A stretch of 64,000 nt of DNA from Kitasatospora herbaricolor (GTDB lineage: Bacteria > Actinomycetota > Actinomycetes > Streptomycetales > Streptomycetaceae): positions 8,765,501-8,829,500 of the forward strand of contig NZ_JAUSVA010000002.1 of the NCBI RefSeq assembly GCF_030813695.1, written 5' to 3'. The notes beneath the pieces were generated by a model. The model ran no database searches, was not told where the DNA came from, and saw only the letters and a program-made list of their open reading frames with translations. Shown piece after piece: positions 50,616 through 59,333 of this stretch (within the stretch, counting starts at the first letter, position 1; the number at the start of each line of letters is the position of its first letter). Made by a program: the position numbers and the translations under genes.

Positions 50616-51785
50616 ATGTCCGACTGGCGTGTGCGCGCCTTGCGCGCGAGCAAGCGACCGTTCTCCCGTCCCGCCGCGGGGGAGGCCGGCGCACCGGCCG
50701 TGCCCGCGCCCGAGCACTCGATGGACCCGAGGCCGGAGCCCAAGGCGGACACCGTCTCGCTGGAACGCTCCGTCGTGGACGCCGCCGTCTACCACGCCGG
50801 CCGCCGGACCGGGACCCCGGCCACCCTGTCCGACATCTACCGCGAGCTGCCCGGCAAGCCCGGCACCATGGCCTGGATCGGCCTGTTCCGCCCGGCTGAC
50901 GCCCAACTGCTGGAGGCGGCCGAGCGGTTCGGCCTGCACGAGCTGGCCGTCGAGGACGCCATCGTCGCCCACCAGCGTCCCAAGCTGGAGCGCTACGGCG
51001 ACACCCTGTTCGTCGTCCTGCGCGCCGCCCGCTACCTCGACGACGTCGAGGAGGTGGACTTCGGGGAGATCCACCTCTTCGTCGGCCCCGACTTCGTGCT
51101 GACCGTCCGCCACTCCCAGTCCCCGGACCTCTCCGCGGTGCGCCGGCGCCTGGAGGACGACCCCGAACTGCTCGCCCTCGGGCCCGAGGCCGTCCTGTAC
51201 GCCGTCCTGGACGCGGTCGTCGACGGCTACGCGCCGGTGATCGCCGGGCTCCAGCACGACATCGACGAGATCGAGACCGAGGTCTTCGGCGGTGACCCCA
51301 AGGTGTCCCGGCGCATCTACGAACTCTCGCGCGAGGTCATCGAGTTCCAGCGGGCCACCCGGCCGCTGCTGGACATCATGAAGAACCTGGAGGCCGGCTT
51401 CGGCAAGTACGGCACCGACGGGGAACTCCAGCGCTACCTGCGCGACGTCGCCGACCACGCCACCTACGCCGCCGAGCGGGTGGACGGCTTCCGCCAGATG
51501 CTGCAGAACATCCTCACCGTCAACGCCACCCTGGTCTCCCAGGCCCAGAACGAGGAGATGAAGCAACTCGCGGAGGCCGGGCACGCCCAGAACGACGAGA
51601 TCAAGAAGATCTCCGCCTGGGCGGCCATCCTGTTCGCGCCGACCCTGATCGGCACCGTCTACGGGATGAACTTCGCGACCATGCCGGAGCTGCAATGGGC
51701 TTTCGGCTACCCCTTCGCGATCGGGCTGATGGGGCTGGTCTGCGCGGGGCTGTACGTCGTCTTCAAGCGCCGCGACTGGCTGTAG
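50616..51785 (+). CDS. corA: CorA-family magnesium transporter
   Basis: A 389-residue protein. A large cytosolic N-terminal domain includes VEDAIVAHQRPKLERYGDTLFVVLRAA and the long stalk helix; two C-terminal spans follow. The signature YGMNF lies at residues 349-353, and the C-terminus ends in a basic KRRDWL. It admits Mg2+ (or Co2+/Ni2+) as a pentamer. Probable control by the M-box: Mg2+ binding would lower expression. ATG 50616 has GGAGG 8 nt upstream. Confidence 0.93.
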   Translation: MSDWRVRALRASKRPFSRPAAGEAGAPAVPAPEHSMDPRPEPKADTVSLERSVVDAAVYHAGRRTGTPATLSDIYRELPGKPGTMAWIGLFRPADAQLLEAAERFGLHELAVEDAIVAHQRPKLERYGDTLFVVLRAARYLDDVEEVDFGEIHLFVGPDFVLTVRHSQSPDLSAVRRRLEDDPELLALGPEAVLYAVLDAVVDGYAPVIAGLQHDIDEIETEVFGGDPKVSRRIYELSREVIEFQRATRPLLDIMKNLEAGFGKYGTDGELQRYLRDVADHATYAAERVDGFRQMLQNILTVNATLVSQAQNEEMKQLAEAGHAQNDEIKKISAWAAILFAPTLIGTVYGMNFATMPELQWAFGYPFAIGLMGLVCAGLYVVFKRRDWL

Positions 51786-51884
51786 CCCTCGGCCGTCGGC
51801 CGGTCGGGCCCCGGGTCGCCCCGCAGCGGGTCCAACCAGCTCCGACGGCGGGCCGCGGGTGCCGCCGCGACCTCGGGTGCCGCA

Positions 51885-52235
51885 GGCCGGCGGCACGGGA
51901 GCGGGGCGTGGACGGTCTTGGCGCTGCCCCGGTCGAGGGTGACCCGGACCGGCCCGCCGAGGGCGGCCACCAGGTGCAGTCCCGACCCGGCCGGTGCCCG
52001 CGCCCGGGTCGGGGAGCCGGGGCAGCGGGAGCGTGCGGCTGGGGCCGGAGACCGCGGTGTCGACGGCGTCCGGCGGCAGGTCGAGATCCACCACGCCGGG
52101 CCCGCCCGCGTGGCGGAGCGTGTCGGTGACGAGTGCGCCGACCAGCAGCAGCAGATCGTCCCGCTCCTGCGGTCGCCCCGGGCGGACCCCGGTCGAAGTC
52201 GTGGCGGACGGCGAACCGAGCACCCGCCAGTCGCG
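51885..52235 (-). pseudogene. Decayed RsbW/SpoIIAB-type histidine kinase-like ATPase
   Basis: The minus strand reads ERDDLLLLVGALVTDTLRHAGG, matching the N-box of the small anti-sigma-type ATPases common in Streptomyces (usually ELVTNALRHA). Here Glu and Asn are replaced by Ala and Asp. It runs through VSGPSRTLPLPRLPDP and then loses frame near 51980-51995. A different frame continues GLHLVAALGGPVRVTLDRGS. A second frame change is likely upstream, where FAVRHDFDRG resembles the RRFVRDTLxRW start. A pseudogene that once encoded ~130 residues. The remaining part of 51786-52369 shows nothing. Confidence 0.65.
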
Positions 52236-52369
52236 ACCGGCGGCGAAGCCGCCCGGCGGTGCGGCCGGTCGCCGTCGCCGACGGGCCCCGGTGGCGAAGC
52301 GTCCTCGGAACGGCGGCGCGCCGCGAGCCGGCGCGGGCGGTAGCGGGAGCCGGGGGACCGAACGGCGGG

Positions 52370-54247
52370 TCAGGCGCCGCGCGGGACGGTGCGGATGACG
52401 GTGCCCTTGACGTCGGCCGAGAGGTAGCCGCCGCCGTAGTCGTCGGACAGGTAGACGGCGATCGACGGCTTCTCCTCGATGATCTCCGGTCCGATGATCA
52501 GGTAGCGGCTGGTCGGGTTGGCCACGTTCAGGGTCTGCTCGGCCTTCTTGATCAGGTCCGGCAGGATGTCCCAGTTGTAGAGCTGCAGGTCGGCCAGCTT
52601 GTCCCGGGAGGTCAGCGTGGCGCCCGGGGTGCGGCTCGTCTTGCCGTCACGGTAGGTGATCCGGTCGTAGACGGAAGGGTCCGCGGCGGTGGGGGCCTCC
52701 GCGATGGCGTACTCGGGGTAGACGACCAGCCGCTTGATCTTGGTGCCGGACATCAGCGGGCGGATCGCGTCGATGGTGGCGCGGACGCCGTCCGGGGTGA
52801 GCAGGTTCTGCTTGCCGGCCGGTGGCGCCGCCGGCTTGCCGGTGGGGGCGGGGGTTCCGTCGGTGGCGGCGGTGGGCGAGGTACCGGCGCCGGGCGTGCC
52901 GGACGCGGTGCCGGCGGGGGCCGTGGTGCGGGGCGAGGCGTGGTTGATCGTGCCCGGCCGCATCGTCCACGCCAGGACCCCGGTCAGGCAGACCGCGACG
53001 ACCGAGAGGGTCACGACCGCGCCGCGCCGGTGTCGGCGGGCGGGCGCCGGGGGCCGGCCGGGCCCGGTCGGCCCTTCCGGCACGAGGTCGTGCGGCGTAC
53101 CCGCGTAGGGGTTGTTGCCGTACGGGTGGCCGGCGGTGGGCCCGCTGTCGTACGGTCGGGCGCCGTACGGGCCGGCGTCGAACGGCCGGACGTCCTGGGC
53201 TCCGCTGTCGAAGGGCGCGCCGTGGTACGGCGGGCCGCCGGGCGCGCCGGGGTAGGGCTGGGACGGCTGGGCGGGGTACGCCCCGCCGCCGGGCTGCCCG
53301 CCCGGCTGGGGCTGCGCCGGGGTGAGCGGTCCGGTGAAGTACTGCGGGGCCTCGATCGGGGCCGGCGCGGCGCCGAAGCCCGCGACCGGGGTACCGGGGA
53401 CGGGGGTGGCGGTCTCGGCCGCGGCGAGGATCCGGTCGATCGTCGCGGCGTCCGGCCGCTGCGCGGGATTCCTGGCGAGCATGGCGGAGAGCAGCCCGCC
53501 CAGCTGCCCGGAGTGGACCGGCGGCGGCAGCGGCTCGTCGAGCACCGCCGCGAGCGTGGCCAGCGAGGTGGCCCGGCGCAGCGGGTGGTGGCCTTCGACG
53601 GCCACGTAGAGCATCATCCCCAGCGACCAGAGGTCGGAGGCCGGGTTGCCCTCCTCGCCGCGGATCCGTTCGGGGGCGATGTACTCCGGCGAGCCGATCA
53701 GCGCGCCCGTCGCGGTCAGCGAGGTCGCGTCGTGCATCGCCGCGATGCCGAAGTCGGTCAGCACGGGGGTGCCGTCGGTGCGCAGCAGCACGTTGGCGGG
53801 CTTCACGTCCCGGTGCTGGATGCCCGCGGCGTGCGCGGCGCGCAGCGCGGCCAGTACGCCGCGGCCGGTCCTGGCCGCCTCCTGCACGCCGAGCGGACCC
53901 TGGGCCAGCCGGTCGGCCAGGCTGCCGCCGGTCACCAGCTCCATCACCAGCCAGGGGTGGGTGTGCTCCGCGCTGTCCACGATGTGGTGGATCACCGCCA
54001 CGTTCGGGTGCTGCAGCCGGGCGAGGGCGCGCGCCTCGCGCAGCACCCGCTCCCGGGTCTCGCGCGCCGCCGTCGGGTCGGCGGCCTCCATCGCCGGGTC
54101 GAGCGCGCGGACCTCCTTGAGCGCGACCTCGCGGTGCAGGGCGTTGTCACGGGCGCGCCAGACCAGCCCCATGCCACCGCCGCCGAGGCGTTGCAGCAGT
54201 TCGAAGCGGCCGTCGATGAGCCGCGTGTCCGGCCCCCCAGAGTTCAT
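52370..54247 (-). CDS. Membrane-anchored Ser/Thr protein kinase
   Basis: A Hanks-type kinase of about 625 residues. The kinase domain covers ~14-285 with glycine loop RLGGGGMGLVW, catalytic Lys in EVALKEV, HRDVKPANVLL, DFG and SPEYIAPE. A Pro/Gly/Tyr-rich juxtamembrane linker, one membrane span near residue 410 (VVTLSVVAVCLTGVLAW) and an extracellular domain of ~190 residues without PASTA repeats follow. The extracellular fold is unknown and may sense a ligand. The start is uncertain: ATG 54247 (MNSGGP) or 54256; no clear ribosome site. Confidence 0.88.
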   Translation of the reverse strand: MNSGGPDTRLIDGRFELLQRLGGGGMGLVWRARDNALHREVALKEVRALDPAMEAADPTAARETRERVLREARALARLQHPNVAVIHHIVDSAEHTHPWLVMELVTGGSLADRLAQGPLGVQEAARTGRGVLAALRAAHAAGIQHRDVKPANVLLRTDGTPVLTDFGIAAMHDATSLTATGALIGSPEYIAPERIRGEEGNPASDLWSLGMMLYVAVEGHHPLRRATSLATLAAVLDEPLPPPVHSGQLGGLLSAMLARNPAQRPDAATIDRILAAAETATPVPGTPVAGFGAAPAPIEAPQYFTGPLTPAQPQPGGQPGGGAYPAQPSQPYPGAPGGPPYHGAPFDSGAQDVRPFDAGPYGARPYDSGPTAGHPYGNNPYAGTPHDLVPEGPTGPGRPPAPARRHRRGAVVTLSVVAVCLTGVLAWTMRPGTINHASPRTTAPAGTASGTPGAGTSPTAATDGTPAPTGKPAAPPAGKQNLLTPDGVRATIDAIRPLMSGTKIKRLVVYPEYAIAEAPTAADPSVYDRITYRDGKTSRTPGATLTSRDKLADLQLYNWDILPDLIKKAEQTLNVANPTSRYLIIGPEIIEEKPSIAVYLSDDYGGGYLSADVKGTVIRTVPRGA

Positions 54248-54402
54248 GACGGTCATCGTAGGAGACGGGAGTGACGTCCGTGCGCCACGGTGGTGTTGTC
54301 GGGCCCGGCCGCGCCGCGGCGGGCCGGCCCGCCGGCCACACCGGGGCGACGCGCCGCCCGCCGCGGCATTCCGGGCCGGGGCCTGTCCGTAGGATCCTGC
54401 GC

Positions 54403-55407
54403 ATGCCCGCCTATCTGCTGTCCGTCGCCTTCCTGCTGCTCTTCGTCGTCGGTGTGCGGCGGGACCGGCGCCGGTTCGGCAACGGGGTCCTGCTGGGACT
54501 GTCCCTGCTCTTCCTGGCGGCCGGGCTGTTCGGCGAGCTCGCCCGGCTCCCGGACGGCCTGGTGGACGCGGTGCTGGTGGTGATCCCGGCCGCGGCCGGG
54601 CTCGGCCTGGTGGCGTCGGCGGTCTTCCTGGTGGCGAACGGTGTCACCATGGTCCGGCAGGAGGGCGGGCGGCCGGCGAACCTGCTCTCGCTCACGGCGG
54701 GGCTGGCGATCCTGCTCCTGATCGCCCTGCTGCTGGCCGCGGTGCACTTCGACTCGCGGGCGCTGCGGGCGGTCGCCGGGGGCAGCCTGCTGGTCGCCGG
54801 GTACCTGGGGTTCCTCTTCCTCTGCTTCCTGGGGTACGCCTTCCTCTACGGCCGGCTGACGGTGCGCCGGGACGTCGACTACGTGGTGGTGCTGGGCGCG
54901 GGCCTGGTCGACGGCGACCAGGTGCCGCCGCTGCTGGCGAGCCGGCTGGAGCGGGCGTACGGCATCTACCGGGCGCAGGCGGACCGGGGGCGGCCGCCGA
55001 CGGTGCTCGTCTCCGGCGGCAAGGGCAGCGACGAGCGGGTCCCGGAGGCGCAGGCGATGGCGGGCCACCTGGAGACGCTGGGGTGCCCGGCGGAGCGGAT
55101 CGAGCAGGAGGACCGCTCGCGCAGCACCGAGGAGAACCTGGAGTTCAGCAAGGTGCTGATGGAGCGGCACGGGACGCCGTACCGCTGCGTGGTGGTCACC
55201 AACACCTTCCACGTCTTCCGGTCCGCGGTGACCGCCCGCCGGGCCGGGGTGCCGGGGCACGTCCTGGGCGCGCACACCGCGCCGTACTACCGGCCGAGTG
55301 CGACGATCCGCGAGTTCGTGGCGGTGCTCGCGCTGTACGGGCGGCTCAACGCGGCGGTCTGCGTGCTGCTGGCCGGGCTGGGCGCGCTGGCGGGCTGGGC
55401 CTCCTGA
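54403..55407 (+). CDS. YdcF/DUF218 family membrane protein
   Basis: A 334-residue protein with about five N-terminal membrane spans (~1-160) and a cytosolic or extracytosolic DUF218 domain (~165-310). That domain shows DYVVVLGAGLVDGDQVPPLLASRLERA, TVLVSGGKG and VVVTNTFHVFRSAVTARRAG. YdcF-like proteins (SanA/ElyC group) are linked to envelope functions in E. coli. TAGGAT (54390-54395) ends 7 nt before the ATG, so its mRNA is probably leaderless. Confidence 0.88.
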   Translation: MPAYLLSVAFLLLFVVGVRRDRRRFGNGVLLGLSLLFLAAGLFGELARLPDGLVDAVLVVIPAAAGLGLVASAVFLVANGVTMVRQEGGRPANLLSLTAGLAILLLIALLLAAVHFDSRALRAVAGGSLLVAGYLGFLFLCFLGYAFLYGRLTVRRDVDYVVVLGAGLVDGDQVPPLLASRLERAYGIYRAQADRGRPPTVLVSGGKGSDERVPEAQAMAGHLETLGCPAERIEQEDRSRSTEENLEFSKVLMERHGTPYRCVVVTNTFHVFRSAVTARRAGVPGHVLGAHTAPYYRPSATIREFVAVLALYGRLNAAVCVLLAGLGALAGWAS

Positions 55408-55497
55408 GCGGGCCGGGGCCGCCGCGCCGGTCCGGTGACGCGGGGGTGCCCGGCCGCGGTGCGTGCGGCCGGGCACCCGTTCCTGCGGCCCGCCGGG

Positions 55498-56157
55498 TCA
55501 GGGGCAGTACTCCCAGGCGAGGTGGTACGTGGTCCGGATGCTGCCGTCGGTCGAGTCCATCGTCATGAAGCTGGTGGTCCTGGCCGGGTCCGAGGTGCCG
55601 GCGTTGACCCGCAGTTCGGTGTTGATGTTGAAGTTCCGGCTCTCGCCGCAGGGCGCCCAGACCAGCGCGGCGACCGGCACGGTGTCGGTCACCTGCCAGC
55701 TGTCGTCGAGCCGGCCGGTGAGCTGGTGGCTCAGCGAGGAGGTCTGGGGCGATCCCTGGAAGTAGTAGTTCGCCTTCTGGACGCCGACGGCGCCCTTCTC
55801 CAGGTGCGCGAAGCCGCGGTAGTCGGCGGAGGCGATCGCGTAGGTGAAGCCCTGTGGGACGTGCACCCGCAGGTTGAGCTGGCAGTTCTTCCGGAAGTCG
55901 GTCGGCTTGGAGCCGAGGCCCACCTGGGCGGTGTAGTCGCTGTACGTGACGGTGAAGGCGGTGCTGTCGGGGGAGACCGCGATGGCGGCCGTCCCCGCCG
56001 GACAGCCGGAGCCGTTGACGGTGGCCACGTCGATGACGATCTTGTCCGGCGGGGGCGGGGTGGTCCAGCCGGAGCCGGCTCCGGCGTCGAGCCCGGTGAA
56101 CGACCCGCCGAGCAGGGCGGCGGCGGCGCCACCGGCGGCCAGCATGCGTACGATCAT
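55498..56157 (-). CDS. Secreted DUF4360 family protein
   Basis: A 219-residue exported protein: signal peptide ends near residue 25, then GSGCPAGTAAIAVSPDSTAFTVTYSDY and KNCQLNLRVHVPQGFTYAIASADYRGF, the hallmark of DUF4360. Four Cys are consistent with two disulfides (C in GSGCP, KNCQ, WAPCGE, WEYCP). Function unknown; the family is common in actinomycetes and fungi. GGAAGGA lies upstream of ATG 56157. Confidence 0.85.
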   Translation of the reverse strand: MIVRMLAAGGAAAALLGGSFTGLDAGAGSGWTTPPPPDKIVIDVATVNGSGCPAGTAAIAVSPDSTAFTVTYSDYTAQVGLGSKPTDFRKNCQLNLRVHVPQGFTYAIASADYRGFAHLEKGAVGVQKANYYFQGSPQTSSLSHQLTGRLDDSWQVTDTVPVAALVWAPCGESRNFNINTELRVNAGTSDPARTTSFMTMDSTDGSIRTTYHLAWEYCP

Positions 56158-56317
56158 GGGTTTTCCTTCCGATCGTCCAGGAGTCCCCGGCCGCGGGATG
56201 GTTCTGCGCGGCGGGACTTGGCGTGTCCATGTCAGCACACCGTCACCGTGGACGTACAGAGCGCGATGCCCGCAGGGCCGGAAGCCGCCGCCGGCCGCCG
56301 GGCGCCCGGGGCCCTCG

Positions 56318-56779
56318 TCAGCCGTCCGCGAGCTGCCCGGCCACGGCCGCGAGCAGCAGGGCGAAGGCCGTGACCGCCGCCAGGGCGCGGACGGTGTCGA
56401 GCCGCTCCCAGCGCCGGATCCGGCCACGCCAGTCGAGCGGCGGGGCGCCGGGCGACCACTCCAGCAGGGCCTTGTTGATCGGTACCGTCCCGGCGAAGGT
56501 GACCGCCGTGAAGACGAGCAGGGCGCCCAGGGCGATGCACCGGAGGGCGGAACCTGGCTCCGCCCGGCTCCCGACCGTGACCGCCACCGTGCTCAGCAAC
56601 GCCGGCCCGTACACGGCGGGGACCAGCACGCGCAGCCGCCGGACCAGCGCCTGCCGCAGCCGTATCTGGTCGTACGCGTCGGGGACGTTCAGTGCGCCGC
56701 GCACGCCGAGGCGGACCACGAACTCGGTGCCGGCGAGCAGGCCGGCGAAGAACAGGTTGACGATGTCGAGGCTGTGCAC
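56318..56779 (-). CDS. DUF1772 family membrane protein
   Basis: A 153-residue four-helix membrane protein: LDIVNLFFAGLLAGTEFVVR, a basic segment, LGALLVFTAVTFAGTVPINKALLEW and a final hydrophobic helix. The TVPIN(K) segment and length match the DUF1772/anthrone-oxygenase-like group. Reaction unknown. GTG 56779 has AAGGA upstream; the longer Pro-rich frame is rejected. It lies downstream of the monooxygenase on the same strand, separated by 253 bp. Confidence 0.75.
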   Translation of the reverse strand: MHSLDIVNLFFAGLLAGTEFVVRLGVRGALNVPDAYDQIRLRQALVRRLRVLVPAVYGPALLSTVAVTVGSRAEPGSALRCIALGALLVFTAVTFAGTVPINKALLEWSPGAPPLDWRGRIRRWERLDTVRALAAVTAFALLLAAVAGQLADG

Positions 56780-57032
56780 GGGTGCGTCCTTGGTTGCGTG
56801 GTCGGTGCCCGCCCGGGGGCGCTCACCGTGCGCCGGTTGCGCGAGGGGTGCGGCGGGGCGGGGCGTGCTCGGGGGCGGGGGCGTGCTCGGGGCGTGCGGG
56901 GCAGGGCGGGCGCCGCGGGCGATCAGGCCCGCCGCCGGGGGCGCGGTGGCCGGCAACGAATGCGCTGTCGCTCAGGGCGTCGCCCGTGCCGGTCCGGCCC
57001 GCCTCGCGCCGCCCGGCGTCGGGCGCGACGGT

Positions 57033-58259
57033 TCAGCTGCCCACGGCCGGCGCCTCCGCCCGGGCCGGCACGGTGTGCCGGCGCCGGTACTCCGCGGCGG
57101 CCAGCTTGTATCGCTTGCCGGTGGCCGCCTGGTCCGGGATGTCGCGGGGGTCGGGTGCGGCGTCGGCGAAGAAGCGGTCCAGGGCTCGGTTCGCGCCCAC
57201 GGCCAGCGGGCCGGAGCGGGCCAGCATCACCGCCTCGTAGCGGGCCACGGCGGTGTCGAGGTCGGCCTCCTCGGCGAGCACCCGGGCCAGTTCGGCGCCG
57301 TCGAGCAGGGCGAGGTTCATGCCGAATCCGCCGAAGGGCGACATCAGGTGGGCGGCGTCGCCGAGCAGGGTCACGCCCGGGGTGTGCGCCCAGGTCAGGG
57401 GGGCGGGCAGGGCGTGCAGCGCCCGGTTGCCGAAGGCCTCGGCCTCGGTGATGAAGGGCAGCAGCTCGGCGGCCCAGCCGTCGAACTCCTGGAGCAGATG
57501 GCGCCGTACGGCGGCGCTGTCGCCGAGGTCCAGGCGGGCCTCGGCGGCCCAGTCGAGGCCGGTGCGCAGGCCGATCAGGACGCGGACGACACCGTTGTCG
57601 TTGCGCTGGCCGATGATCGCGCGGCCGTCCCGGCCGTTGGCGAACAGGTGGCCGTCGCCGACGAGTGCGGCGATCCGGGGGTGGCGGGTCTCGACCTCGT
57701 CGAAGCGGACGTCCAGCAGGGTGACGCCGCTGTACGCCGGCACGGCGTCGGTCAGCAGGGGCCGCACCCGGGACCACGCGCCGTCCGCCCCGATGACGAG
57801 GTCCGTCTCCAGAGTGGTGCCGTCGGCGAAGCGGAGGCGGTGGGCGCCGCCGCCGAGCGGGGCCGCGTCCACCAGCTTGTGCCCCCAGTGCACCGTGCCG
57901 GGGCGCACCTGCCCGGCGAGCAGCGCGCGGAGCTGCCCGCGGTCGATCTCGGGGGCGGCGTCCTCGCCCGGGGCCGGGAGGTACTCGGCGAGCACGGTGC
58001 CGTGCTGGTCGACGGTCCGCTTCGCCTGGCCCTCGAAGCGGGCGACGGCGAGGAACGCGTCGAGGAGGCCGGCCGCCTCCAGGGCGATCTGTCCGGTGTC
58101 CGCGTGCAGGTCGAGGGTGCCGCCGGCGTCGCGGGCGGTGGGGGAGGCGTCGGCGTCGTGGACGGTGACCTCGATGCCGTGGCGCTGCAGGACGCGGGCG
58201 CAGAGCAGGCCGCCCGGGCCGGCGCCTATGACGGTGATCCGCGGGGTGGGGGTCTTCAT
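57033..58259 (-). CDS. FAD-dependent monooxygenase (TetX/PHBH-like)
   Basis: A 408-residue group A flavoprotein monooxygenase. The FAD Rossmann site is ITVIGAGPGGLLCARVL, the middle motif DLVIGADGAWSRVR (DG) and the C-terminal FAD motif LLGDAAHLMSPFGGFGMNLAL. The overall pattern resembles TetX, which hydroxylates tetracyclines, but the substrate here is unknown. ATG 58259 has GGAG upstream. Its leader holds the TGCGGG repeat. Divergent from a TetR gene that probably represses it. Confidence 0.9.
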   Translation of the reverse strand: MKTPTPRITVIGAGPGGLLCARVLQRHGIEVTVHDADASPTARDAGGTLDLHADTGQIALEAAGLLDAFLAVARFEGQAKRTVDQHGTVLAEYLPAPGEDAAPEIDRGQLRALLAGQVRPGTVHWGHKLVDAAPLGGGAHRLRFADGTTLETDLVIGADGAWSRVRPLLTDAVPAYSGVTLLDVRFDEVETRHPRIAALVGDGHLFANGRDGRAIIGQRNDNGVVRVLIGLRTGLDWAAEARLDLGDSAAVRRHLLQEFDGWAAELLPFITEAEAFGNRALHALPAPLTWAHTPGVTLLGDAAHLMSPFGGFGMNLALLDGAELARVLAEEADLDTAVARYEAVMLARSGPLAVGANRALDRFFADAAPDPRDIPDQAATGKRYKLAAAEYRRRHTVPARAEAPAVGS

Positions 58260-58277
58260 GAGGGGGCTCCGGTTCGG

Positions 58278-58313
58278 TGCGGGTGCGGGTGCGGGTGTGG
58301 GTGCGGGTGCGGG
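58278..58313. repeat. TGCGGG hexanucleotide microsatellite
   Basis: Six copies, the fourth reading TGTGGG. On the minus strand it forms CCCGCA repeats in the leader of the monooxygenase gene, 19 nt before the start codon. Confidence 0.85.
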
Positions 58314-58367
58314 GTGGTTCGGGTTCGGGGTCGGCGGCAGGGGGCGCAAGGCCGCGCCACATTATTA

Positions 58368-58393
58368 CTGCCACTGAAAAACTACCGTAGCAG
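58368..58393. promoter_or_regulatory. Divergent promoter region with inverted repeat
   Basis: An AT-rich island between the monooxygenase and TetR genes. CTGCCAC (58368-58374) pairs with GTAGCAG (58387-58393) with one mismatch, and CTAC-C-GTAG lies at 58382-58390. A leftward -10 TAATAAT (around 58366-58360) and a rightward TATCCT (58414-58419) flank it. Probable TetR binding site. Confidence 0.5.
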
Positions 58394-58425
58394 AACTTTT
58401 CCAGAGGCTGGATTATCCTTGCGGC

Positions 58426-59151
58426 ATGAACGCACGAACAGTCGACTGGTCCGCAGGGCGCGTCGCCCGCGACGGCACCGGTCGGGCCGAGGGCCTGCGC
58501 GAGCGCAAGAAGCGCCTGATGCGCCAACAGCTGTCCGACACGGCCACCGAGATGTTCGTGGAACGGGGCTTCGAGGCGGTCCGCGTCGCCGAGGTCGCCG
58601 CCGCCTGCGGCGTGTCCGAGAAGACCGTCTTCAACTACTTCCCCACCAAGGAGTCCCTGGTCCTGGACATGCCGGAGGTCACCATGACCGCCCTCCGCGA
58701 GGAGCTGGCCCGGCCGGAGCTCACGCCGGTCGAGGCGGCGCTGCGGGTCCTCGCGGACGAGCTCGGCGCGCTGATCTCCTGGCTGGAGGAGCAGGAGGAC
58801 CCGGCCCTGGCCGTCGTCCGGCTGCGCCGGTTCGGCGCGATGGTCCAGGCCACGCCCTCCCTGCGCGCCCATCAGCGCGACATGACCGACCGGCTGGTCG
58901 CCGCGGCGGCGGAAACCCTCGCCGCACGGTCCGGCGCCGACCCCGAGGACCCGGAACCGCAGATCGCGGCCACCGCGCTGCTCGGCCTCTGGCCGATCCA
59001 GTTCAGGTCGCTGCGCACCCACCTGGACGGCGTCCGGACGCCCCCGCAGGTCCGCGAGGCGGTCACCGGCGACGTGCTGCGCGCCGCGAGGCTCCTCGCC
59101 GCCGGACTCGACGGCCCGCTGCCCGCGGGCGCGGGGCCGGCCCGGCCCTAG
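58426..59151 (+). CDS. TetR-family transcriptional regulator
   Basis: A 241-residue regulator. The helix-turn-helix (~35-80) reads ATEMFVERGFEAVRVAEVAA, then CGVSEKTVFNYFPTKESLV; the rest is a helical ligand domain. TATCCT ends 6 nt before the ATG and no ribosome site is seen, so the mRNA is probably leaderless. Divergent from the TetX-like monooxygenase, which it most likely represses in the absence of an aromatic or antibiotic ligand. Confidence 0.9.
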   Translation: MNARTVDWSAGRVARDGTGRAEGLRERKKRLMRQQLSDTATEMFVERGFEAVRVAEVAAACGVSEKTVFNYFPTKESLVLDMPEVTMTALREELARPELTPVEAALRVLADELGALISWLEEQEDPALAVVRLRRFGAMVQATPSLRAHQRDMTDRLVAAAAETLAARSGADPEDPEPQIAATALLGLWPIQFRSLRTHLDGVRTPPQVREAVTGDVLRAARLLAAGLDGPLPAGAGPARP

Positions 59152-59333
59152 GGCCGCTCCGCGGGGGCAGGCCCTGGTCCGCCGCTGCGGGCCACGGGGT
59201 GCGTCCCGCGTCCGTGGTCCCTCGGCGGGCCGCCCGCGCGCGGGCCCGGCCGGTCGGCGCGTCGCTGCCGTCGCGCGCCGGGAATTCCCGGATTCGGCTG
59301 CGGAGGGTAACCGCTCGGGAGCATTGTGCAGGC

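Noticed and set aside
50160..52223. Long minus-strand frame antisense to corA
   Set aside because: Mostly a shadow of corA; only its first part (about 51990-52235) is meaningful and was reported as an ATPase pseudogene.
56223..59333. 1400-residue plus-strand frame ending in DUF5954
   Set aside because: Only the last 368 residues show protein-like composition; the rest is antisense to the monooxygenase and overlaps TetR out of frame.
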